Positions 1 to 7,517 of a stretch of 15,119 nt of DNA are shown piece after piece. The notes below the pieces were generated by a model. The model was not told where the DNA came from and ran no database searches. It worked only from the letters and a program-made list of their open reading frames with translations. Within the stretch, counting starts at the first letter, position 1. Each line of letters begins with the position of its first letter. Position numbers and translations under genes: made by a program. The stretch is from Dechloromonas sp. (GTDB lineage: Bacteria; Pseudomonadota; Gammaproteobacteria; Burkholderiales; Rhodocyclaceae), in NCBI GenBank assembly GCA_017302355.1, contig JAFLDQ010000078.1:1-15119 (forward strand). Reading direction: 5' to 3'.

Positions 1-1188
1 CAGCGTGACGCGGCCGCGGCTTTGCGGGCGCAGGTGGCAGATGTGCAGGACGAAGCCCGCGCGCATCGCGGTGAACAGCCCGCGACCGTGCGGCTGCATG
101 CGCACGGCGGCGAATTGCAGCTGCAGGTCCGGAATGGCCTCGCCCGCCTGCGAGCGCACGAAGCCGCCGCAGTCGGTGGGCGTGTAGACGAAGTCCGCCT
201 GCGTAAACATGCGCGCGAAGAAGGCCAGACTGCTGCGCGTCGGCGCCACCGCCATCGACGTGCCGGATTTGTCGCGGCAGCGGATGATGACATCCGGGTG
301 GTCTTGCAGGTTCTCGCCGACGCCGGGCAGATCGTGCACGACGGCGATGCCGTGCGACTGCAGCTCGGCGGCCGGACCGATGCCCGAGAGCTTGAGCAGC
401 TGCGGCGAGTTGATCACCCCGGCGCTGAGGATCACTTCCTGCCTGGCCGCGAGAACTTCGCGCGGCCCTCTGGGGCCATGGCGGGCGATCTCCACGCCCG
501 TGGCCGTCTTGCCTGAAAAGCGGATGCGCGTGACGTGCACCCCCGTCATCACGATGAGGTTGGGCCGTGCGAGCGCCTCATCGAGGAAGGCGTAGGCGCT
601 GTTGGCGCGCCGTCCCCCGGGCGTCTGCGTCACCTGGTAGAAGCCGCAGCCTTCCTGCTCGGCGCCGTTGAAATCGTCGCTGACTTTCTGGCCGGCTTCA
701 CCGCAGGCCTGCACAAAGGCCTCGCTGACCGGGAAGCGCTGGTTGGTGTCGACCACGTCCATGCTGCCCTGGTCGCCATGCCACGCGTCCGCCCCGCGCT
801 GCTGGCGCTGCGAGTGACGGAACCAGGGCAACACGCTCCGGTAATCCCAGCCGGGGTTGCCGAGGGCGGCCCAGTGATCGAAGTCGTGCGCGTGACCACG
901 CGTGTAGATCATCGCGTTGATCGAGCTGGAGCCACCCAGCGCGCGGCCGCGCGGCCAGAAGAAGGGACGGTTGCCGGTGCGCGCCTCGGGCTCGGCGTGA
1001 TAGCGCCAGTTGTAGGTGCGGCTGTTCATCAGGAACAGCATGTTCAACGGGTTGCAGTTGCGGATCCAGCGGGTGCGGTCGCTGGGCCCGGCTTCGAGCA
1101 GGCAGACCCGGTTGGCCGGGTTGGCCGAGAGCCGGTTGGCCAATACGCAACCGGCGGAGCCGGCGCCGATGATGATGTAGTCGTACAT
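1..1188 (-). CDS. GMC-family FAD alcohol oxidoreductase (choline dehydrogenase-like), C-terminus cut by window edge
   Basis: Flavoprotein of the glucose-methanol-choline oxidoreductase family, which oxidises an alcohol to an aldehyde or ketone. The frame is open from an ATG at 1188 to the left edge, giving 396 residues; family members are usually 530-560, so about 140-160 C-terminal residues, including the usual active-site His and His/Asn pair, lie outside. Visible: N-terminal ADP-binding motif IIIGAGSAGCVLANRL (residues 5-20); acidic ribose-binding end of strand 2 (LLEAGP, 30-35); GMC signature 1 around GRALGGSSSINAMIYTRG (81-98); GMC signature 2 around SAGVINSPQLLKLSGIGP (255-272). It starts 46 bases after the ThDP-enzyme stop and is probably co-transcribed with it, although no clear ribosome binding site is seen. 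The substrate cannot be read from sequence; choline is not implied, since no betaine genes are nearby. Family call firm, specificity unknown. Confidence 0.93.
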   Translation of the reverse strand, partial: MYDYIIIGAGSAGCVLANRLSANPANRVCLLEAGPSDRTRWIRNCNPLNMLFLMNSRTYNWRYHAEPEARTGNRPFFWPRGRALGGSSSINAMIYTRGHAHDFDHWAALGNPGWDYRSVLPWFRHSQRQQRGADAWHGDQGSMDVVDTNQRFPVSEAFVQACGEAGQKVSDDFNGAEQEGCGFYQVTQTPGGRRANSAYAFLDEALARPNLIVMTGVHVTRIRFSGKTATGVEIARHGPRGPREVLAARQEVILSAGVINSPQLLKLSGIGPAAELQSHGIAVVHDLPGVGENLQDHPDVIIRCRDKSGTSMAVAPTRSSLAFFARMFTQADFVYTPTDCGGFVRSQAGEAIPDLQLQFAAVRMQPHGRGLFTAMRAGFVLHICHLRPQSRGRVTL

Positions 1189-1234
1189 GGCGGTTGCCGA
1201 TGCTGGCGGGTCTGTCCGTGCGGGTGCGGCGGAC

Positions 1235-2893
1235 TCAGGGAGCGATCCGGCGCTTGAGGGCGCGCGCCGCGGGCTGCGGCAGGCTGGGCAGCGAGCGCAG
1301 CAGCCACGGCAGGACCTTGCGCTTCACGCCGTTCAGCGACTCCGGAACCATGGCTTCGATCAGGTGTGGCCCCGGATGACCGAGGGCGTATTCCAGCGCC
1401 TTCACCAGATCTTCCGCCGTGCCGACCCGCACGCCATGCACACCCATGCCCTGTGCCAGTTGGGCAAAGTTGAGCACCGGCCCGTTCAGGTCCAGTTGCG
1501 ATTTCGCCTTGGCCCCGGCCGACTCGGCCCCGACGCGCTCCAGTTCGATGTTCAACACCGAGTAGGAAGCGTTGTTGAAGATGATGGAGGTGACGTTGAG
1601 CCGCTCGCGCGCCATCGTCCACAGCGACTGGATGGTGTACATCGAGGTGCCGTCACCGATCAGGGCCAGAACGGGCCGCTGCGGGCAGGCAATGGCGGCT
1701 CCGATGGCGTTGGGCAGGCCCTGGCCGATCGCGCCGCCGGTGAGTGTGACCAGGTCGTGACGCGGTGCGCCCGCGGTCATGGCGGACAGCATCAGGCCCG
1801 AGGTGATCGCCTCATCGACGATGATGGCGTTGTCCGGCAGCAGGTGGCCGACGGCCTTGCAGACCTTCTCGGCGGTGAGCCTGCCGCGCGGACTGCCGGG
1901 CGATCCGGGAACCTGCAGGGCGGGTGTGGCATGGCTGGCGCCCAAGGCTCGCACCAGCTTGTCGAGACTGCTGGCCGCATCCTGCTCGGGGGCGCTGAGC
2001 GTATGCACCGTGCAGCTATCCGGTGGCAGATAGCTCTTCCTGCCCGGATAGGCAAAGAAGGAGACGGGCGCCTTGCAGTCCACCAGGATCAGGTGCTCGA
2101 TATCGGCCAGCTGCACGCCGGCCAGTTCGGCCAGATAGGCAATGCGCTCGACCGGCGGCAGGCCGGCGCCGCGCTCGATGCGCGTCGGGAAGGTTTCGCC
2201 CAGCAGCTGGACGCCGCTGTGGGCGGCAATGCGGGCGGCGGCCAGCAGTGCCGGCTCGCGCAGGGCGCGCCCGCCGAGCAGCAGGGCCGTTTTCCTGCCC
2301 GAGCGGATGGCCTCGGCAATGGCGGCCACGGTGGCGTCGTCCGCGCCAGCCAGGGCGGGTGGCGGCGGCGCCGCACAGGGGACGCCGCCCTCCCCCCAGG
2401 ACACGTCGGCGGGCAGGATCAGCGTCGCCACCTGGCCGGGCAGGCCGCGCGCCGCCACGATGGCGGCGGCGGCGTCCCGGCACAGGTCGACCGTGCTCTT
2501 CGAGGTGCGCACGAACCCCGGCGACACGTTGCGGGCCACGGTCTCGATGTCCGACTGCAGCTGGGCGTCGTATTGCACGTGATGGGTGGCGTGGTCGCCG
2601 ACGATGTTGATCACCGGCACCTTGCCCTTGCGCGCGTTGTGCAGGTTGGCCAGGCCATTGCCGAGGCCGCAGCCCAGATGCAGCAGCGTCGCGGCGGGCT
2701 TGTCGGCCATGCGCGCATAGCCGTCGGCGGCCCCGGTGGCCACCCCTTCGAACAGCGCCAGTACGGCGCGCATCTTGGGCTCGCCATCGAGCGCGGCGAC
2801 GAAATGCATCTCGCTCGTTCCCGGGTTGGTGAAGCAGACCTCGATGCCGGCATCGACCAGCGTCTTCATCAAGGCTTGTGCGCCGTTCGGCAT
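1235..2893 (-). CDS. Thiamine diphosphate-dependent enzyme, acetolactate synthase large-subunit-like
   Basis: 552-residue ThDP enzyme of the acetolactate synthase/benzoylformate decarboxylase superfamily, which makes or breaks a C-C bond next to a carbonyl. N-terminal Pyr domain (about 1-165): NPGTSEMHF (23-31) and the presumed catalytic glutamate E49 in LFEGVATGAADGYAR. A central domain follows (about 185-330). C-terminal PP domain (about 340-515): GGAIGQGLP (386-394) and the ThDP/Mg motif GDGT (413-416) ending in NN (440-441). ATG start with GGAG six bases upstream. This looks like the single-subunit ALS-like group (PRK07586 type, recalled from memory) rather than a biosynthetic IlvB: no small regulatory subunit or ilvC lies beside it, and it sits between two flavin oxidoreductases. 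A catabolic lyase or carboligase role is inferred. The last ~30 residues (from about 522) form a basic, Pro/Leu-rich tail beyond the usual end of the fold. Confidence 0.9.
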   Translation of the reverse strand: MPNGAQALMKTLVDAGIEVCFTNPGTSEMHFVAALDGEPKMRAVLALFEGVATGAADGYARMADKPAATLLHLGCGLGNGLANLHNARKGKVPVINIVGDHATHHVQYDAQLQSDIETVARNVSPGFVRTSKSTVDLCRDAAAAIVAARGLPGQVATLILPADVSWGEGGVPCAAPPPPALAGADDATVAAIAEAIRSGRKTALLLGGRALREPALLAAARIAAHSGVQLLGETFPTRIERGAGLPPVERIAYLAELAGVQLADIEHLILVDCKAPVSFFAYPGRKSYLPPDSCTVHTLSAPEQDAASSLDKLVRALGASHATPALQVPGSPGSPRGRLTAEKVCKAVGHLLPDNAIIVDEAITSGLMLSAMTAGAPRHDLVTLTGGAIGQGLPNAIGAAIACPQRPVLALIGDGTSMYTIQSLWTMARERLNVTSIIFNNASYSVLNIELERVGAESAGAKAKSQLDLNGPVLNFAQLAQGMGVHGVRVGTAEDLVKALEYALGHPGPHLIEAMVPESLNGVKRKVLPWLLRSLPSLPQPAARALKRRIAP

Positions 2894-2938
2894 GACGTTC
2901 TCCAGAAGTGCGTGTTGTGCGCCGGCGAGGCCGCGGCC

Positions 2939-4552
2939 TCAGTCTCCGGCAATGATGGATCGGGCCGCCGCACGGGCGGTCAGGATGCAGCCGGGCAGGA
3001 AGGTGCCCTCCAGCGAGCGTCTGCCGCTGGCCCCGCCGCCGCCGAAACCGGCGGCCTCGCCCACGCAGTAGAGCCCGTCCACCGGCTGCTGACGGGCATC
3101 CAGCACCCGGCTGTGCAAGTCGGTGCGCAGCCCGCCCAGGCTCTTGCGCGTGATCAGTTGCATGTGCATGGCGATGAAAGGCCCGGCCCCCGGCGTCTGC
3201 AGCGGCGCCGGCTTGCAGGTGCGCAGGCGGTCCGGTCCCCACTGGCGCGCATGCTGGATACGGCGGATCTGGTCGTCGTTGTGCAGGCGCTGGCCGTTGC
3301 TGAAATTGGCATCGAAGGCGTCGGCGGTCGCTTGGAGCACCTGCGGGTCGATGTCGTGCGAACGGGTCAGCGCGTTCATCTTGGCTGCCAGCCCGTGCAG
3401 CGTGTCGTCGACAATGAAGTGCAGGCTTTCCCGTTGCATCTGGCGCAGCAGGCGATGGTTGCCGAGCAGGGTTTCCTTCAGGAAATGGAGGAACTGCCTG
3501 TCACGAATGCGCTGGTTGTGTTCCGCGCCGGAGATGGCGAACTCCTTGGCGGCGATGCGCCAGTTGAGCAGGTGCCAGGTCCACGGTTTCTCCTGCGCGG
3601 CCACACGCTGACACAACCAGTGCGTGTCGAAGCCGGTCACCAGCGGTTCGGGCCCGATGCGTTCGCCGCGGTGGTCGAGCCACAGTGCCGACTTGCAGGG
3701 GATGGTGGACAGGCCGTGCCCCGCGAAGTGGGGGAAGGGATGCGGGAAGCCGGCGGCGTAATTCCACATCTCGCCGGCGTGGGTGATCTGCCCGTCCAGT
3801 TGGCTGGCCACCCAGTGGTGCAGCTTGCCGTCGGCGAAGGGATGGGCTCCGTTGAGCATGGCAGACGGCATCCGCCGGCCCCGTGGCCAGTTGGCCCGGC
3901 ACTCGTCGTGGCCGCCGTTGATGCCACCCATCGCGAGCACGACCGCCTGGGCGCTGAAGCGCACCTCCTCACCGCTGTCTTCGTTGACGGCCACGGCGCC
4001 GCAGACCTTGCCCGCCAGATGGTCGAGCCGCGTGATGCGATGGCGATGCAGCAGCGTCAGCCGGCCTTCGCCGCCGGCACGATGCAGGGCGGCCGCCAGG
4101 CGGCGGATCAGCTCGCGCGCCGTGCCCCAGACCACGTGATAGCGCGGCAGGCTGTTGCCGTCGCCGTTCAGGCCGCGTTCCACCCAGTTCACCGCCGGCA
4201 TGAAGCGGATGCCTTCGTTGGTCAGCCAGTCGTATACCCTGGGGCGCGAATGCTCGACGTAGTGGCGCGCCCACTGCACCGGCCAGGAATCGGCGGGATC
4301 GAGCTCGCCGAAGCGCATCCAGTCGCGCAGCGCTGTTTCCGGCGTGTCCGGGATGCCCGCCCGGACCTGCAGCGGCGTGCCCACCAGCGCCATGCCGCCA
4401 AACGCCCACAACGCCAGTCCGCCCAGCCGCTCGGGAGTGTCACGATCGACGACGGCGACGGTCTTGCCGGCGCGCAGGGCTTCCAGCGCCGTGACCAGGC
4501 CGGCCAGTCCGCCGCCGGCAACCAGAACGTCCGAGGCAATGAGCTTGGTCAT
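2939..4552 (-). CDS. FAD-binding dehydrogenase (COG3573-like, FAD_binding_2 fold)
   Basis: 537-residue flavoprotein of the succinate-dehydrogenase/fumarate-reductase/ketosteroid-dehydrogenase type fold. N-terminal dinucleotide site VAGGGLAGLVTALEALRAGK (11-30) with GxGxxG at 13-18 and an acidic strand end VVDRD (34-38). The C-terminal FAD loop reads YCVGEAAGFGGGGASG, then SLEGTFLPGCILTARAA, a hallmark of the 'FAD-binding dehydrogenase' group that, from memory, includes mycobacterial Rv0785. No membrane segment or signal peptide is seen, so it is probably cytoplasmic. ATG start at 4552 with GGGAG six bases upstream. First gene of a three-gene run; 45 bases separate its stop from the ThDP-enzyme start. 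Members of this fold often remove hydrogens alpha,beta to a carbonyl, but the substrate here is unknown; steroid activity is not supported by any neighbour. Family call firm, reaction inferred. Confidence 0.9.
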   Translation of the reverse strand: MTKLIASDVLVAGGGLAGLVTALEALRAGKTVAVVDRDTPERLGGLALWAFGGMALVGTPLQVRAGIPDTPETALRDWMRFGELDPADSWPVQWARHYVEHSRPRVYDWLTNEGIRFMPAVNWVERGLNGDGNSLPRYHVVWGTARELIRRLAAALHRAGGEGRLTLLHRHRITRLDHLAGKVCGAVAVNEDSGEEVRFSAQAVVLAMGGINGGHDECRANWPRGRRMPSAMLNGAHPFADGKLHHWVASQLDGQITHAGEMWNYAAGFPHPFPHFAGHGLSTIPCKSALWLDHRGERIGPEPLVTGFDTHWLCQRVAAQEKPWTWHLLNWRIAAKEFAISGAEHNQRIRDRQFLHFLKETLLGNHRLLRQMQRESLHFIVDDTLHGLAAKMNALTRSHDIDPQVLQATADAFDANFSNGQRLHNDDQIRRIQHARQWGPDRLRTCKPAPLQTPGAGPFIAMHMQLITRKSLGGLRTDLHSRVLDARQQPVDGLYCVGEAAGFGGGGASGRRSLEGTFLPGCILTARAAARSIIAGD

Positions 4553-4747
4553 GAAGCGCTCCCGTTGGCAAGGGTGCCGCCACCGGTCATTCCATTCCCA
4601 GGTTCGCCGTGACGTGGTCGACTTCGCCTTGCCGTGTCCCTTGCACGGTCAGCGGCCCGTCTTCGCGTCAAAATGGATCTGGACATGGAGTTACATGGAA
4701 ATCCCCGCCGCAGCGGGGATCGCTTCCTGCCGGACGGCGGCCGGGGA
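4553..4747 (-). other. Intergenic region between the acyl-CoA dehydrogenase operon and the FAD-dehydrogenase operon
   Basis: 195 bases without a confident gene. It holds the hairpin at 4701-4720 just past the acyl-CoA dehydrogenase stop, then a stretch that should carry the promoter of the FAD-dehydrogenase/ThDP/GMC genes. A TTGACG hexamer is present on the minus strand, but there is no -10 at acceptable spacing, so I do not call a promoter. A 45-codon Arg-rich open frame (4549-4686, minus) ends in an ATGA overlap with the FAD-dehydrogenase start, but it has no ribosome binding site. Confidence 0.4.
4701..4720 (-). terminator. Hairpin terminator candidate after the acyl-CoA dehydrogenase gene
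   Basis: Perfect 8-bp inverted repeat ATCCCCGC/GCGGGGAT with a 4-base loop, 27 bases past the acyl-CoA dehydrogenase stop. Read on the minus strand, the stem is followed only by a short T run (GGGGATTTCC), so the U tract is weak. It may be a modest rho-independent terminator or an mRNA 3'-end stabiliser. Its position splits the two minus-strand gene groups. Confidence 0.55.
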
Positions 4748-6541
4748 TCAAAGCATGTCGTCGGTCAGCGCCGCCAGCGAGGCGCCGCCAGCCTGCACGG
4801 TGATCCCGCAGGAAGTGGCCAGCGGCAGCATCTGGTCGGCGTAGAAATGGGCGGTGGCGATCTTGGCGCGGTAGAAGGTCTGGTCGCCCTCGCCCTTGTC
4901 GAGGTAACCGGCGGCAGCCAGCGCCGCCCGGCCCATCAGCCAGCCGCCGCAGACATTGACGGCCAGGTGCAGATAGGGAACGGCTGCGGTCAACGCCCCG
5001 GCAAGGCCGTTTTTCGCATCGGCCGACAGCCATTCGGTCGCCTCGATCCAGGCTTTCAGCCCGTCGCCCAGACGGCGGGCGATCGCCAGCAGTTCGGGAC
5101 GGCCGGAAGCGCCAAGCGCCTTCGCGGTCGCCGCCACTTCGCCGAAAACGTACTTGGCCGTGGCGCCGCCGTCGCGCATCAGCTTGCGGAAGATGAGGTC
5201 GTTGGCCTGGATGCCCGTCGTGCCTTCGTAGATCGTCGTGATCCGCGCATCGCGCCAGTGCTGGGCAGCGCCGGTCTCCTCGATGAAGCCCATGCCGCCG
5301 TGGATCTGGATGCCGAGCGAGGTGACGTCGACGCTCATTTCGGTGCCGCCGCCCTTGACGAGCGGGATCATGAACTCGGCGAGATAGAGGTTGCGTTTCT
5401 TCTCCTCCTTGTCCTCGATCACGTGGGCGCGGTCGAGCAGGCCCGAGGTGAAGTAGGCCATGGCGCGGCAGGCCTCGATGCGGCTCTTCATCAACATCAG
5501 CATGCGCCGGATGTCGGGGTGCTTGTCGATGGTGACCAGCGCTTCGCCGGTCAGCGCATCGCGCCCCTGCTTGCGTTCGCGCGCATAGCCAAGCGCCTGC
5601 TGGTAGGCGCGCTCGGCGAGGGCGATGCCCTGCAGGCCGACGCCGAGGCGAGCCTCGTTCATCATGATGAACATGTATTCGAGGCCGCGGTTGGCTTCGC
5701 CGAGCAGGTAACCGACGGCGCCGCCGTTGTCGCCGTAGGCCATGACGCAGGTCGGGCTGGCGTGGATGCCGAGCTTGTGTTCGATCGAGACGCAATAGGC
5801 GTCATTGCGGGCGCCGAGCGACCCGTCGGCGTTGACCAGGAATTTCGGCACCAGGAACATCGAGATGCCCTTGACGCCGGCCGGCGCGTCCGGGAGGCGG
5901 GCAAGGACGAGGTGGACGATGTTGTCCGTCATGTCGTGGTCGCCGTAGGTGATGAAGATCTTCTGGCCGAACACCTTGTAGCTGCCGTCGGCCTGCGGCT
6001 CGGCGCGCGAACGGATTAGCGCCAGGTCGGAGCCGGCCTGCGGCTCGGTCAGGTTCATCGTGCCGGTCCACACCCCGGTCACCATCTTCTCGAGGTAGAT
6101 GGCCTTCAGTTCGTCGCTGGCGCAGGTCAGCAGCGCTTCGACGGCGCCGGTGGTGAGCAAGGGGCCGAGCGAGAACGAGAGGTTGGCCGACATGATCATT
6201 TCCTTGACGGCGACCCCGAGGGTATCGGGCTGGCCATGGCCGGCATGATCCGGCGGACAGGTGATCGCGTTCCAGCCGGCATCGCAGAATGCCTTGTAGG
6301 CCTCCTTCCAGCCCGGCGCCGTGATCACCCCGTCGGGACCGAGCTTGCTGCCTTCCCGGTCGCCAACCCGGTTCAGCGGCGCCAGCACCTCGCTGGCGAA
6401 CCTCGCCGCCTCGTCGAGAATGGCGTCGGCCATGTCGGGCGTCGCCTCGACGAAATCCGGGTACTGCGCCAGATCCTTGAATCCGGACAGTTCGTCCTGC
6501 ACAAAACGCATGTCCTTCACGGGCGCGCGATAGTCACTCAT
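4748..6541 (-). CDS. Acyl-CoA dehydrogenase, ~600-residue type with extra C-terminal domain
   Basis: 597-residue FAD acyl-CoA dehydrogenase, which introduces the trans-2 double bond into an acyl-CoA and passes electrons to ETF: the first oxidative step of beta-oxidation. N-terminal helical domain about 35-155; middle beta domain with the flavin/substrate segment MNLTEPQAGSDL (162-173) and KIFITYGDHD (194-203); C-terminal helical domain with GGMGFIEETG (415-424) and the presumed catalytic base E439 in YEGTTGIQAND. The ~120 residues after about 470 form the additional C-terminal domain (PF12806 type) found in the ~600-residue subgroup that includes DmdC and Pseudomonas FadE1/FadE2-like enzymes; ordinary ~380-residue enzymes lack it. 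ATG start with AAGGAG eight bases upstream. Last gene of the four-gene operon, 25 bases after the NMO-like stop. Chain-length preference is not readable. A DmdC-like (methylthiopropionyl-CoA) role is possible, but the fatty-acid context favours a FadE-type enzyme. Confidence 0.93.
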   Translation of the reverse strand: MSDYRAPVKDMRFVQDELSGFKDLAQYPDFVEATPDMADAILDEAARFASEVLAPLNRVGDREGSKLGPDGVITAPGWKEAYKAFCDAGWNAITCPPDHAGHGQPDTLGVAVKEMIMSANLSFSLGPLLTTGAVEALLTCASDELKAIYLEKMVTGVWTGTMNLTEPQAGSDLALIRSRAEPQADGSYKVFGQKIFITYGDHDMTDNIVHLVLARLPDAPAGVKGISMFLVPKFLVNADGSLGARNDAYCVSIEHKLGIHASPTCVMAYGDNGGAVGYLLGEANRGLEYMFIMMNEARLGVGLQGIALAERAYQQALGYARERKQGRDALTGEALVTIDKHPDIRRMLMLMKSRIEACRAMAYFTSGLLDRAHVIEDKEEKKRNLYLAEFMIPLVKGGGTEMSVDVTSLGIQIHGGMGFIEETGAAQHWRDARITTIYEGTTGIQANDLIFRKLMRDGGATAKYVFGEVAATAKALGASGRPELLAIARRLGDGLKAWIEATEWLSADAKNGLAGALTAAVPYLHLAVNVCGGWLMGRAALAAAGYLDKGEGDQTFYRAKIATAHFYADQMLPLATSCGITVQAGGASLAALTDDML

Positions 6542-6566
6542 CTTGCTTTCTCCTTGTTGCCTGTTG

Positions 6567-7517
6567 TCAGTATGGGTTGCTGCAGAGCGCCGCCTTGGCG
6601 GCGCGATATTCCTGTTTCATCCGGGCGATCAGTTCGGCCACCGGCGGGATGTCGTCGATCGTGCCGACTCCCTGACCGGCGCCCCAGATGTCCTTCCACG
6701 CCTTGGCGGCGCCGGCGGCGCTGCCGAAGTCCATCGCATCCTTGTCCTTGACCGGGAGATTCTCCGGGTCGAGACCGGCCGCCTCGATGCTCTTCCTGAG
6801 GTAATTGCCATGCACGCCGGTGAAATACGGCGTGTAAACGACGTCGACCGCAGCCGAGTCGACCAAGCACTGCTTGTAGGCTTCCTGGGCATTGGCCTCG
6901 CGCGTCGCGATGAAGCGCGTGCCGATGTAGGCAAAATCCGCTCCCATCGCCTGCGCCGCGAGAATGGCGCTGCCGCTGGTGATGGCGCCGGACAGCACGA
7001 TCGGCCCGGCGTAGAACTTGCGGATTTCGCCGACCAGGGCGAACGGGCTGAGCGTCCCGGCATGCCCGCCGGCCCCGGCGCAAACCAGGATCAGGCCATC
7101 GACGCCGGCTTCGAGCGCCTTCTCGGCATGGCGCACGCTGATGACATCGTGAAAGACCAGGCCGCCGTAGGCGTGAACCCGCGGCACGATGGCATCGGGC
7201 GCGCGCAGGCTGGTGATGATCAGCGGCACCTCATGCTTCACGCACAGCGCCATGTCGTGCTCGAGGCGCTCGTTCGACTGGTGGACGATCTGATTGACGG
7301 CAAACGCCGCCGCCTCCGGGCCATCGGCCAGTTCGGCGCGGATGCGGGTCAGCCAGGCGTCGAGCAGTTCCGGCGGACGCGCGTTGAGCGCCGGGAACGA
7401 CCCGATCAGCCCGCCCCGGCACTGGGAGATGACCAGGTCCGGGTTGGAGACGATGAACATCGGCGCGCAGATGGCCGGCAGGGCCAGCCCCTTCCGCAGC
7501 GCGGCGGGAACCGGCAT
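6567..7517 (-). CDS. Nitronate monooxygenase-like FMN enzyme (2-nitropropane dioxygenase family)
   Basis: 316-residue TIM-barrel FMN protein of the nitronate monooxygenase/2-nitropropane dioxygenase superfamily, which also contains FabK enoyl-ACP reductases and PA1024-type NADH:quinone reductases. Key features: N-terminal PAICAPMFIVSNPDLV (14-29); GAGGHAGTLSPF (148-159), with H152 at the place of the family's active-site histidine; phosphate-binding segment VLSGAITSG (174-182); MGADFAYIGTRFIATREAN (191-209). The open frame runs a further 261 codons upstream, antiparallel in sense to nothing real and inside the ligase gene in another frame. The correct start is the ATG at 7517, which shares its A with the ligase stop (TAATG) and has GGAAGGGG upstream, implying translational coupling. 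Ordinary nitronate detoxification would be odd in this operon; a redox role in fatty-acid oxidation is inferred. Family sure, substrate not. Confidence 0.9.
   Translation of the reverse strand: MPVPAALRKGLALPAICAPMFIVSNPDLVISQCRGGLIGSFPALNARPPELLDAWLTRIRAELADGPEAAAFAVNQIVHQSNERLEHDMALCVKHEVPLIITSLRAPDAIVPRVHAYGGLVFHDVISVRHAEKALEAGVDGLILVCAGAGGHAGTLSPFALVGEIRKFYAGPIVLSGAITSGSAILAAQAMGADFAYIGTRFIATREANAQEAYKQCLVDSAAVDVVYTPYFTGVHGNYLRKSIEAAGLDPENLPVKDKDAMDFGSAAGAAKAWKDIWGAGQGVGTIDDIPPVAELIARMKQEYRAAKAALCSNPY

Noticed and set aside
1187..4612. 1141-codon plus-strand open frame covering three genes
   Set aside because: Antisense to three genes with full family motifs. Long antisense frames are expected in GC-rich DNA because TTA, CTA and TCA codons are rare in the sense genes; the translation is low-complexity and shows no domain.
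4634..6019. 461-codon plus-strand frame opposite the acyl-CoA dehydrogenase
   Set aside because: Antisense shadow of a gene with intact catalytic motifs; no ribosome binding site or domain evidence.
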